The notes beneath the pieces were generated by a model, which worked only from the letters and a program-made list of their open reading frames with translations, did not search any database and was not told the origin of the DNA. This document shows, one piece after another, positions 49,546 through 56,686 of a stretch of 64,000 nucleotides of DNA. Source of the DNA: Oscillibacter sp. (GTDB lineage: Bacteria > Bacillota > Clostridia > Oscillospirales > Oscillospiraceae); the NCBI GenBank assembly GCA_017482345.1, contig JAFUNB010000016.1, positions 124,001-188,000 on the forward strand. Direction: 5' to 3'. The position numbers and the translations under genes are program-made. Every line of letters starts with the position of its first letter. Position 1 is the stretch's first letter.

Positions 49546-50868
49546 TCACCGGCGGGAGTTGATGTTGGTTTTGATGGCTTTCACCGTCTCGGCAAAGGCG
49601 GCGTCCTTCTTCATCTTCTTCTCCACTTCCTTAATGGAGTAGAGGACGGTGGAGTGGTCGCGGTTGTCGAACTGGCGGCCGATATCCTCCAGAGACAGGT
49701 TCGTCATGCTGCGGATGAGGTACATGGCGATCTGGCGGGCCTGGACGGCGTCGCGGATACGCTGCTGGCCGCGGATGACGGATTCCTCCAGCGTATAGTA
49801 TTTGCTGATGTACTCCAGAATGGCCTCCGGCGTGGGCACATACTCGTTGCTGCGCTTGAGCATATCCTGAATGGCCCGGGTGACGGTCTCCTCGTCGGCG
49901 TCGTTGCCCAACAGATCCTTGAAGGCCATGATCTTGTTGATGGTGCCCTCCAGCTGACGGACGTTGGCGGTGACGTTTTCGGCGATGAACACGGCCACCT
50001 TGTCCGGCAGATCCAGTCCCAGAATGGCGGACTTGTTCTTCACGATGGCCAGGCGGGTCTCAAAGTCGGGGGGAGCCACGTCCACCAGCAGACCCCATTC
50101 AAAACGGGTGCGCAGACGGTCCTCCAGCATGGTCATCTCAGAGGGGGGACGGTCGGAGGTCAAAACGATCTGGCGGCCGGACTCGTACAGGTTATTGAAG
50201 GTATGGAAGAACTCCTCCTGGGTCTGCTTCTTGCCGGCGATGAACTGGATATCGTCCACCAGCAGCAGATCCGCCTGGCGGTACTTCTCCCGCATCTCCG
50301 CCGTCTTGTTGGGGCCGGCCTGAATGGCAGCCACCAGCTCGTTGGTGAAGTCATCGCCCTTGACGTAGGCGATCCTGGCGTTTTCGTGGTTCTTCTTGAT
50401 GACGTTGGCGATGGAATAGATCAGATGGGTCTTGCCCAGGCCGGAGTCACCATAGATCAGCAGGGGGTTGTAATTCTGGGCGGGATGCTGGGCCACGGCC
50501 ACGGAAGCGGCGTAGGCCAGCTTGTTGGAGGGACCCACCACGAAGGTATCAAAGGTAAATTCATCGGAGGTAAAACGGTCGTTCTGCTTTCTGGAGGAGG
50601 TGCCCTTCAGAGCGGCCAGACCGTTGTCGTCCAGGATACGGACCTCAAAATCCATGGAGAAGAAGTCCTTCAGCGTATCCTTGATGCTCTTGGTGAAGAA
50701 CATCTCGATGTTATTTTTCTTAAACTCGTTGGAGCAGTGGAGGAAGAATGTATTGCCCTGGATGTCGATGGCTTCCAGCTCGTCAAACCAGGTGTTGATG
50801 GTGGTTTCCGAAAGCTCGCCCTTCAGCCGGTCCAGGATCTTATCCCACACGTCAGCGATGGAATTCAA
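49546..50868 (-). CDS. dnaA: Chromosomal replication initiator DnaA
   Basis: A 440-residue AAA+ initiator. Domain I is NSIADVWDKILDRLKGELSETTINTWF. Domain III has Walker A GDSGLGKTHLIYSIAN, Walker B LLVDDIQF and RLRTRFEWGLLVDV. Domain IV ends with the DnaA signature NRDHSTVLYSIKEVEKKM. The start is a TTG at 50868, spaced 8 nt from GAGGTG; no ATG is available. A sigma-A promoter lies 50 nt upstream. It anchors the origin: minus-strand genes run left, rpmH and others run right. Confidence 0.97.
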   Translation of the reverse strand: MNSIADVWDKILDRLKGELSETTINTWFDELEAIDIQGNTFFLHCSNEFKKNNIEMFFTKSIKDTLKDFFSMDFEVRILDDNGLAALKGTSSRKQNDRFTSDEFTFDTFVVGPSNKLAYAASVAVAQHPAQNYNPLLIYGDSGLGKTHLIYSIANVIKKNHENARIAYVKGDDFTNELVAAIQAGPNKTAEMREKYRQADLLLVDDIQFIAGKKQTQEEFFHTFNNLYESGRQIVLTSDRPPSEMTMLEDRLRTRFEWGLLVDVAPPDFETRLAIVKNKSAILGLDLPDKVAVFIAENVTANVRQLEGTINKIMAFKDLLGNDADEETVTRAIQDMLKRSNEYVPTPEAILEYISKYYTLEESVIRGQQRIRDAVQARQIAMYLIRSMTNLSLEDIGRQFDNRDHSTVLYSIKEVEKKMKKDAAFAETVKAIKTNINSRR

Positions 50869-51103
50869 AGTTGAAACACCTCTCTCTAGTTAAAAATGGA
50901 CAAAATAATCCGAAGTTATTATAGCAAAAAAACGAAGGGGTGGCAATACATATTCTAAATATAAAGAATGAATTTTTGTTCACAAAATGGCCCGATAGTT
51001 GGACTACATATAGACATTTTTTCGCGTGTAAAACACAAGATTTAGAAAACTACGGGAAAAGCATGAAAAAAGCAAGTTTTTTCTATATTTTTTCAAGTTT
51101 TTG
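50869..51103. other. AT-rich dnaA-rpmH spacer (origin, unwinding region candidate)
   Basis: 235 bases of very AT-rich DNA without genes. A dnaA promoter is present on the minus strand: TTGCCA (50941-50946), 17 nt, TATAAT (50918-50923). A TTGTTCACA near 50977 is one mismatch from a DnaA box. T and A runs such as those at about 50924-50933 and 51070-51100 are suited to strand opening. Confidence 0.65.
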
Positions 51104-51254
51104 TTGACACTTTGAGAAAAAATATGTATACTAATCGGTGCGCCGCGAAATGGCGCCTGAAAAACTCGTTTACTGCACTGTGCCGTATGACGGCCGGTGT
51201 CGAGTAAGTGTCGTCCACAGTGGCGACCGGAATTCTTACAGGAGGTGTCTCAAC
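51104..51254 (+). promoter_or_regulatory. rpmH promoter and structured leader
   Basis: TTGACA (51104-51109), a 17-nt spacer and TATACT (51127-51132). The leader of about 120 nt has several small hairpins, for example CGCC/GGCG near 51140 and GTCG/CGAC around 51211-51228. AGGAGGTG lies 8 nt before the ATG. Confidence 0.8.
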
Positions 51255-51395
51255 ATGGCAACGAAACGTACCTATCAGCCCAAGAAGCTGCATCGCTCCA
51301 AGGTTCACGGCTTCCGCAAGAGAATGGCTACTGCCAACGGCCGCAAGGTCCTGGCCCGTCGCCGCGCCAAGGGCCGCGCTCGTCTGACCCACTAA
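51255..51395 (+). CDS. rpmH: 50S ribosomal protein bL34
   Basis: A 46-residue L34, 2 residues longer than usual. [23 protein letters not shown] and [19 protein letters not shown] are the standard signature with many Arg and Lys. The start ATG 51255 follows AGGAGGTG; the frame is open upstream but the leader is not coding. First gene of the rpmH-rnpA-yidD-yidC-jag block that starts rightward from the origin. Confidence 0.98.
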   Translation: MATKRTYQPKKLHRSKVHGFRKRMATANGRKVLARRRAKGRARLTH

Positions 51396-51420
51396 GCGAT
51401 ACGGAACGCGCGGGAGACAC

Positions 51421-51487
51421 TTGAACAGACGTCTTAGGGACGGTGGGAATGCAAGATTCCTCCGTCCCTATTAGAGTTTCTGTTCAA
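51421..51487 (+). ncRNA. Three-tier hairpin between rpmH and rnpA
   Basis: Nested stems: TTGAACAGA (51421-51429) with TCTGTTCAA (51479-51487), AGGGACGG (51436-51443) with CCGTCCCT (51462-51469), and GGAAT/ATTCC around a GCAAG loop (51446-51460). No T run follows, so it is not a simple terminator. It is a good candidate for an mRNA processing or stability element. Whether it forms an independent RNA is unknown. Confidence 0.65.
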
Positions 51488-51509
51488 AAGAGCAAGGCAG
51501 GAGAACACA

Positions 51510-51854
51510 ATGAAGCGTGCGGTCACACTGAAAGAGAATCACGAATTCCGCCGGCTGTACCAGAAGGGAGCCTCCGCTGTCAGCGGTCCCATGGTCATTT
51601 ACTGCCGGAGGAATAAGCTGGGACATAACCGCCTGGGCATCACGGTCTCCGTGAAGCTGGGCGGCGCTGTGGTGCGCAATCGCGCCCGCCGCCGTCTGCG
51701 GGAGGTCTACCGGCTCAACAAGCCCTGCCTCAAGCAGGGCTATGACGTCATTCTCGTGGCCCGCAGCCGGACCCTCAGCGGCAGCTGGAAGGAGCTGAAC
51801 GACGGCTTCCTGCGTGTCTGCCGGAAGGTGAATTTGTTGGAGGGACAGGCATGA
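51510..51854 (+). CDS. rnpA: Ribonuclease P protein component
   Basis: A 114-residue basic protein that assists RNase P RNA in cutting pre-tRNA 5' ends. It contains [43 protein letters not shown] (the RNR motif, NRARRRLRE) and [15 protein letters not shown]. The basic core helix lies at about residues 57-70. GGAG precedes ATG 51510. It overlaps yidD by 4 nt (ATGA), a translational coupling seen in most Firmicutes. Confidence 0.97.
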   Translation: MKRAVTLKENHEFRRLYQKGASAVSGPMVIYCRRNKLGHNRLGITVSVKLGGAVVRNRARRRLREVYRLNKPCLKQGYDVILVARSRTLSGSWKELNDGFLRVCRKVNLLEGQA

Positions 51855-52060
51855 AGCGCCTGATGCTCGCTGCCATCCGGTTTTACCGGAAGGCCATCTC
51901 TCCTTACAGAGCGCCCTGCTGCAACTATATCCCGACCTGCTCCCAGTACGCCATGGAGGCCATTGAAAAATATGGCGCCGTCAAGGGCGGCTGGTTGGCA
52001 TTCAAGCGGATCCTGCGCTGCAACCCGTTTCACAAAGGTGGCTATGACCCCGTGCCCTGA
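51851..52060 (+). CDS. yidD: Membrane protein insertion efficiency factor YidD
   Basis: A 69-residue YidD/DUF37 protein at the inner membrane, helping YidC. The signature [61 protein letters not shown] covers nearly the whole chain and holds the Cys pairs CC and TCSQY plus the [10 protein letters not shown] ending. It overlaps rnpA by 4 nt and is 44 nt ahead of yidC. Confidence 0.97.
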   Translation: MKRLMLAAIRFYRKAISPYRAPCCNYIPTCSQYAMEAIEKYGAVKGGWLAFKRILRCNPFHKGGYDPVP

Positions 52061-52104
52061 TGCAAAAACCTGAAAATCAAATAACCAATGACGGAGGAAA
52101 TCCT

Positions 52105-53241
52105 ATGGGATTGTTCGGAACCATCGGATACTACATTTGTATCCCCTTCGCGGCTCTGCTGCGCCTGTTCTATAATCTGACGGGCTCTTACGGCGTCGCA
52201 ATCATTCTGTTCACGATCGTCATTAAGCTGATCATGCTGCCCTTCCAGATGAAGTCCAAGAAGAGCATGGTCCGCATGACCCGCATGAACGGCCGGATCC
52301 AGGAGATCCAGAAGAAGTACGCCAACAACCAGGCCAAGATGAACGAGGAGATCCAGAAGCTCTATACCGAAGAGGGCATCAACCCCATGAGCGGCTGCCT
52401 GTGGAGCTTCCTGCCTCTGCCCATCCTGATGGCCCTGTATTCCATCATCCGCCAGCCCATCACCCACTTCATGATGCTCTCTCAGGAGACGCTGCAGAAG
52501 CTGGTTGACGCTGTGACCGCCGCCGGCGCCGACATGAGCAACATCGTTCAGGTCATGAAGGACGGCAGCACCCAGCTGTCTGCCTATGGTCAGATCAACC
52601 TGGCCAAGGTGGCCGCTTCCATGCCCGAGCTGACCGAGGGCATTGAGGGCTGGATCAACGTGAACTACAACTTCCTGGGTATGGACCTGACCGTCAACCC
52701 CTGGGACGCTGTGAAGAACTTCGCTTCTACTCCCGCGGCCATCGGTCTGATCCTGGTTCCCATTCTGGCCGGCGGCAGCCAGCTGCTGTTCTCCATGATG
52801 AGCATGAAGCAGCAGAATAGCGACGCCAACAACGCCAGCATGAAGTCCATGATGTACATGATGCCCCTGATGTCTGTGTACATCGCCTTCATCATGCCCG
52901 CCGCACTGGGCGTGTACTGGATCGCACAGAGCGTGATCTCTCTGATCCAGGAGCCTCTGATGAACAAGTTCTACAACAGCAAGATCGAGGCCGAGGAAGA
53001 AGCCCGCTTTGCCGCCCGTGAGGCTGACCGCAAGAAGCGCATGGAGGAAGGCCGCAAGCAGCAGGAGCAGTATCGTACCCAGCAGGAGAAGAAGCTGACC
53101 CTGAAGGAAAAGCAGCAGCTGGCTCAGGAGGCCAAGCTGACCAAGAAGAAGATCACCACCTCCGAGGCCGGTCGTGTGGCTGATCGCCCCTACGCACGCG
53201 GTCGTTCCTATCAGGCCGACCGTTATGACAGTGAAAATTAA
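52105..53241 (+). CDS. yidC: Membrane protein insertase YidC
   Basis: A 378-residue Oxa1/YidC insertase. The start is set at ATG 52105 (MGLFGTIGYYICIPFAALL) after ACGGAGGAAA. SYGVAIILFTIVIKLIMLPFQMK is the first family helix, and QKKYANNQAKMNEEIQKLYTEEGINPMSGC carries the cytoplasmic hairpin. YMMPLMSVYIAFIMPAALGVYWIAQSV closes the core. A long insert of about 110 residues sits between helices 3 and 4. The tail (290-378) is Lys/Glu-rich, an RNA- or ribosome-binding type. No lipobox is seen. Confidence 0.95.
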   Translation: MGLFGTIGYYICIPFAALLRLFYNLTGSYGVAIILFTIVIKLIMLPFQMKSKKSMVRMTRMNGRIQEIQKKYANNQAKMNEEIQKLYTEEGINPMSGCLWSFLPLPILMALYSIIRQPITHFMMLSQETLQKLVDAVTAAGADMSNIVQVMKDGSTQLSAYGQINLAKVAASMPELTEGIEGWINVNYNFLGMDLTVNPWDAVKNFASTPAAIGLILVPILAGGSQLLFSMMSMKQQNSDANNASMKSMMYMMPLMSVYIAFIMPAALGVYWIAQSVISLIQEPLMNKFYNSKIEAEEEARFAAREADRKKRMEEGRKQQEQYRTQQEKKLTLKEKQQLAQEAKLTKKKITTSEAGRVADRPYARGRSYQADRYDSEN

Positions 53242-53253
53242 GGAGCCTGCTAT

Positions 53254-54102
53254 ATGAGAGAATTTATCGATGTAACGGGCAAGACGGAGGACGAGGCTAT
53301 TGCCAAGGCCCTGGCCCAGCTGGGTCTGGACCGTGACGATGTGTCTGTTGAAATTCTGGAGCGCGCCAAGTCCGGCTTCCTGGGCATCGGCGCCAGCCCC
53401 GCAAAGGTCCGCGTGAAGTACGGCCCTGAGGAGGACGAAGTGATCATTCCCCCCGCCGCCCCTGTGGTGGAGGAAGTGAAGCCCGCCCCCAAGCAGGCCG
53501 AAAAGAAGGCGGAAAAGAAGCCCGAGAAGAAGTCTGAGAAGAAGAGCGAGAAGAAGGCTGAAAAGAAGCCCGCTCCCGCCAAGCAGGCTGCCCCCGCCGC
53601 TGAGCCCGCTCCCGCTGTGGATCTGGGTGAGGAAGTGAACGACGAGAAGGCCCAGGCCATCCGCACCTTCCTGACCGGTCTGCTGGAGCAGATGGAGTGC
53701 CCCGCCGACATCCATGTCTACCTGCCTGAGAAAGGCCGCTACAAGGTCATCCTGGAGGGCAAGAATCTGGGCGCCCTGATCGGCCGCCGCGGCGAGACCC
53801 TGGACGCCATCCAGCAGCTGACCAGCTATTCTGTGAACCGCAGCGGCGGCGGCCGTGTCCGCATCCAGCTGGACGCCGAGAACTACCGCGAGAAGCGCGA
53901 GCAGAGTCTGCAGCATCTGGCCCACAAGGTGGCCGGCAAGGTGGTCAAGTACCGCCGCAGCGTGACCCTGGAGCCCATGAACGCCTACGAGCGTCATGTG
54001 ATCCACACCGCTCTGCAGGAGGTCCCCGGTGTGACGACTTACTCCACCGGTACCGAGCCCAACCGCCGCATCATCGTGGCCTACGACCGCGAGAAGCGCT
54101 GA
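53254..54102 (+). CDS. jag: RNA-binding protein Jag/KhpB
   Basis: A 282-residue protein. The Jag-N domain (MREFIDVTGKTEDEAIAKALAQLGLDRDDVSVEILE) is followed by a Lys/Glu/Ala/Pro-rich linker (about residues 65-130). Then come a KH domain with ALIGRRGETLDAIQQLTSY near 175 and an R3H domain with MNAYERHVIHTALQEVPGVTTYSTG near 245. It works with KhpA on RNA and affects cell elongation in Firmicutes. It follows yidC by 12 nt. In many relatives mnmE, mnmG and rsmG come next; here an HTH cassette does. Confidence 0.95.
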   Translation: MREFIDVTGKTEDEAIAKALAQLGLDRDDVSVEILERAKSGFLGIGASPAKVRVKYGPEEDEVIIPPAAPVVEEVKPAPKQAEKKAEKKPEKKSEKKSEKKAEKKPAPAKQAAPAAEPAPAVDLGEEVNDEKAQAIRTFLTGLLEQMECPADIHVYLPEKGRYKVILEGKNLGALIGRRGETLDAIQQLTSYSVNRSGGGRVRIQLDAENYREKREQSLQHLAHKVAGKVVKYRRSVTLEPMNAYERHVIHTALQEVPGVTTYSTGTEPNRRIIVAYDREKR

Positions 54103-54107
54103 ATAAA

Positions 54108-54146
54108 CAAAAAGAACCAGCCCGAAAAGGCTGGTTCTTTTTTATT
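54108..54146. terminator. Bidirectional terminator after jag
   Basis: AAAGAACCAGCC (54111-54122) pairs with GGCTGGTTCTTT (54129-54140), with T runs on both sides. Confidence 0.88.
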
Positions 54147-54152
54147 AAATAC

Positions 54153-54377
54153 TCATTTCTTTCTGGGATACGGGTCCCGCACATCGGTGAGACCAAGCAG
54201 GTAATCCACACTGGTTTTGTAAATGTCAGTCAATTTCACAAGAATGTCCAGCGGTATGGCATTGATTCCGTTTTCATAAGCGCCGTAAGTTCTGCGGTTG
54301 ATATGCAGCATATCGGCAAGGTCCTGTTGGGACCAGTCAGCATCTTCCCGCAATGCACGAATTCGATCAATGTTCAT
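54153..54377 (-). CDS. XRE/Cro-CI family HTH regulator (cassette 2)
   Basis: A 74-residue DNA-binding protein starting MNIDRIRALREDADWSQQDL. The helix-turn-helix is ADMLHINRRTYGAYENGINAIP. The end SVDYLLGLTDVRDPYPRKK is shared with the cassette 1 protein (34184). It is divergent from the 55-residue gene at 54468, and TGCCA/TGGCA half-sites fill the space between. It lies between jag and glyS, where genes of the mnmE-mnmG type often follow jag. Confidence 0.9.
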   Translation of the reverse strand: MNIDRIRALREDADWSQQDLADMLHINRRTYGAYENGINAIPLDILVKLTDIYKTSVDYLLGLTDVRDPYPRKK

Positions 54378-54467
54378 GCCATCACCTCATGCCAATCATA
54401 GTATGGCATGAATTCTGCCATTGAATTTTGGCAGAATTTATGGCATATTATCGGTGGGGGTGAGGAT
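54378..54467. promoter_or_regulatory. Divergent operator region of cassette 2
   Basis: Two inverted repeats: CATGCCA (54388-54394)/TGGCATG (54404-54410), spacer 9, and TTCTGCCA (54413-54420)/TGGCAGAA (54429-54436), spacer 8. Further TGCCA or TGGCA half-sites lie at about 54377 and 54441. This is an obvious binding array for the adjacent XRE protein. TTGAAT (54421) and CATATT (54444), 17 nt apart, may be the promoter of the small gene. Confidence 0.7.
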
Positions 54468-54635
54468 GTGACGACCTATAAAGACCTGTACTATCGCTTG
54501 TTTAATACGTTGACTGATGCTATCGAGGAGCTGGAAGCCGGCCGTGTTGTCATTGCGATCGAAGAGATGAAGCAGGCACAGATTCGAGCAGAGGAAGAGG
54601 TTCTGAAAGTAGATATCATGCCCGATAATCCTTGA
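54468..54635 (+). CDS. Small MTTYK[DE]LY protein (cassette 2)
   Basis: A 55-residue helical protein. The GTG start at 54468 follows GGGGTGAGG and is fixed by alignment with the cassette 1 protein; the longer upstream frame is a leader. It reads MTTYKDLYYRLFNTLTDAIEE, then EAGRVVIAIEEMKQAQIRAEEEVL. No signal, Cys or known domain. The copies at 34484 and here are far diverged in DNA but conserved in protein, so both are under selection. The stop overlaps the -35 box of glyS. Confidence 0.8.
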   Translation: MTTYKDLYYRLFNTLTDAIEELEAGRVVIAIEEMKQAQIRAEEEVLKVDIMPDNP

Positions 54636-54660
54636 CATTCCGGACTTTTTATACTAAAAT
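54632..54660 (+). promoter_or_regulatory. glyS promoter
   Basis: TTGACA (54632-54637), a 17-nt spacer and TAAAAT (54655-54660). The -35 contains the stop codon of the preceding small gene. Confidence 0.75.
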
Positions 54661-54664
54661 GTGG

Positions 54665-54910
54665 CTACTGCGTTGACAGGGAAGAGTATCCCCATGCGTT
54701 CGGGTACAGAGAAAAGGCGGTCGGTGCGAGCCTTTGCCGGAGCGGGAGAGAAGGCCCCCTTGAGCAGCGAGGCGGAAATGCCTCGCCGGCCCCCCGCCGT
54801 TATCGGGTAAGAGTGCGCGGCAGCCAGTCGCGAATTCAGGTGGAACCGCGGGTAATGAATGATCAACTACTCGCCCTGAGCCGTTACAACCGGCTTGGGG
54901 CGTTTTTTTG
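54665..54910 (+). promoter_or_regulatory. T-box riboswitch (glycine)
   Basis: A leader that reads uncharged tRNA-Gly and controls glyS. The T-box core is CAGGTGGAACCGCGGGT (54837-54853), with the antiterminator bulge. It is followed by the terminator CGCCCTGAGCCG (54872-54883)/CGGCTTGGGGCG (54891-54902) and TTTTTTT. A stem I region with GGGAAGAG and paired segments lies at about 54668-54730. The specifier codon could not be read with certainty. The downstream gene names the amino acid. Confidence 0.92.
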
Positions 54911-54949
54911 CGCCTTGAGCCAAATCTATGAAAAAGGAGCAAGAAAACC

Positions 54950-56374
54950 ATGATGAAGAACACCGAAAAGACGATGGAAAAAGTCGTCGCCCTGTGCAAA
55001 AACCGCGGCTTTATCTTCGCCGGCAGCGAGATCTACGGCGGCCTGGCCAACACCTGGGACTACGGCCCTCTGGGTGTTGAGCTGAAGAATAACGTCAAGA
55101 AGGCTTGGTGGAAGAAGTTCGTCCAGGAGAACCCCTACAACGTGGGCCAGGATTCCGCCATCCTCATGAACCCCCAGACCTGGGTGGCCTCCGGTCACCT
55201 GGGCGGCTTCTCCGATCCTCTGATGGACTGCAAGGAGTGCCACGAGCGCTTCCGTGCCGACAAGGTCATCGAGGACTGGTGCGCTGAGAACAGCTTCGAG
55301 CTGGAGAAGCCCATCGACGCCTTCTCCCAGCAGGAGATGGCCCAGTTCGTGGCCGACCACAACATCGGCTGCCCCACCTGCGGCAAGCACAACTGGACCG
55401 ACATCCGTCAGTTCAACCTGATGTTCAAGACCTTCCAGGGTGTCACCGAGGACGCTAAGAACACCGTTTATCTGCGTCCCGAGACCGCTCAGGGCATTTT
55501 CGTCAACTTCCAGAATGTCCAGCGCACCACCCGCCGCAAGCTGCCCTTCGGCGTCTGCCAGATCGGCAAGTCCTTCCGTAACGAGATCACCCCGGGCAAC
55601 TTCACCTTCCGTACCCGCGAGTTCGAGCAGATGGAGCTGGAGTTCTTCTGCAAGCCCGACACCGATCTGGAGTGGTTCGCCTACTGGCGCAGCTTCTGCC
55701 ACAAGTGGCTGCTGGATCTGAACATCGCCGACGAGAACCTGCGTCTGCGTGACCACGATCCCGAGGAGCTGAGCTTCTACTCCAAGGCCACCACTGACTT
55801 TGAGTTCATGTTCCCCTTCGGCTGGGGCGAGCTGTGGGGCATTGCTGACCGCACCAACTATGACCTGACCCAGCATCAGACCCACTCCGGTCAGGATATG
55901 ACCTACTTCGATCCCGAGACCAACGAGCGCTATGTGCCCTACGTTGTCGAGCCTTCTCTGGGTGCTGACCGTGTGGTTCTGGCCTTCCTGGTTGAGGCCT
56001 ACGACGAAGAGGTTGTTGACCCCGCCAAGAACGACACCCGCGTCGTCATGCACTTCCATCCCGCTCTGGCTCCCTTTAAGTGCGCCGTTCTGCCCCTGAG
56101 CAAGAAGCTCTCCGGCAAGGCCCGCGAGATCCAGGCCGAGCTGAGCAAGTACTGGATGGTGGACTTCGACGAGACCGGCTCCATCGGCAAGCGCTATCGC
56201 CGTGAGGACGAGATCGGCACTCCCTACTGCATCACCGTCGACTTCGACACCGTGGGCGACGCCGAGAAGGAAGGCGACAACTGCGTCACCGTCCGTGACC
56301 GTGATACCATGGAGCAGGTGCGTATGCCCATCAGCGAGCTGAAGGCCTATCTGGAGGAGAAGCTGGCTTACTAA
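54950..56374 (+). CDS. glyS: Glycyl-tRNA synthetase, single-chain type
   Basis: A 474-residue class II synthetase (alpha-2 GlyRS, GlyQS type). [33 protein letters not shown] is the family start, [19 protein letters not shown] lies near 143, [17 protein letters not shown] is motif 2, and [14 protein letters not shown] is motif 3 (the ER/D variant). AAAAGGAG precedes ATG 54950 (or 54953). It is controlled by the T-box upstream. Its last 19 codons and stop recur at 56520-56583 as a recoded copy beyond an insert. Confidence 0.97.
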   Translation: MMKNTEKTMEKVVALCKNRGFIFAGSEIYGGLANTWDYGPLGVELKNNVKKAWWKKFVQENPYNVGQDSAILMNPQTWVASGHLGGFSDPLMDCKECHERFRADKVIEDWCAENSFELEKPIDAFSQQEMAQFVADHNIGCPTCGKHNWTDIRQFNLMFKTFQGVTEDAKNTVYLRPETAQGIFVNFQNVQRTTRRKLPFGVCQIGKSFRNEITPGNFTFRTREFEQMELEFFCKPDTDLEWFAYWRSFCHKWLLDLNIADENLRLRDHDPEELSFYSKATTDFEFMFPFGWGELWGIADRTNYDLTQHQTHSGQDMTYFDPETNERYVPYVVEPSLGADRVVLAFLVEAYDEEVVDPAKNDTRVVMHFHPALAPFKCAVLPLSKKLSGKAREIQAELSKYWMVDFDETGSIGKRYRREDEIGTPYCITVDFDTVGDAEKEGDNCVTVRDRDTMEQVRMPISELKAYLEEKLAY

Positions 56375-56583
56375 TCGCCAGACCGATCCTGCTCCATGAT
56401 TCGCCGATTTGCGGCGTGTAAGCATTTTTCCGGAGGAAAAATCTTACTGCCGGGCGAATTCATTTCGCCCGAGCAGGAATCAAATCCGGGGACCCCATCA
56501 AATACATTTGATGGAGAGGCAGGTGCGAATGCCTATCTCTGAGCTGAAGGCCTACCTGGAGGAGAAGCTGGCCTACTAATCGC
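56315..56583. repeat. Recoded duplication of the glyS 3' end around a 141-bp hairpin block
   Basis: Copy 1 is 56315-56378 (the real glyS end); copy 2 is 56520-56583. Over 64 nt they differ at 7 bases, in five codons (CGT/CGA, CCC/CCT, AGC/TCT, TAT/TAC, GCT/GCC), all synonymous, including a Ser codon-family switch. The four bases after the stop are shared too. The native terminator follows copy 2. Copy 2 has no start or gene body. Either an insertion supplied a new gene end, or a second glyS was deleted except for its 3' end. Confidence 0.85.
56388..56477. other. Cloverleaf-like structured block inside the glyS insert
   Basis: A closing stem, CCTGCTC (56388-56394) with GAGCAGG (56471-56477), encloses three hairpins: CGCC/GGCG (56402-56416), GTAAG-ATTTTTCC/GGAAAAAT-CTTAC (56418-56447) and GGGCGAA/TTCGCCC (56452-56470). 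The pattern is a four-way junction of about 90 nt. A further stem CCATCAAAT/ATTTGATGG is at 56495-56514. It works on either strand. I see no ORF or known RNA family. Confidence 0.6.
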
Positions 56584-56614
56584 TCTGGTCAAATTCATAT
56601 CGCTGTGATATACT

Positions 56615-56650
56615 ATCAGGGTTGTGGGATACCACAACCCTGATTTTTTC
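56615..56650 (+). terminator. glyS native terminator
   Basis: ATCAGGGTTGTGG (56615-56627), GATA, CCACAACCCTGAT (56632-56644), then TTTTTT. It lies after copy 2 of the glyS end. Confidence 0.92.
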
Positions 56651-56686
56651 AACAATTCTTTACTTTTTGTGGAAAGAGGCGTCACT

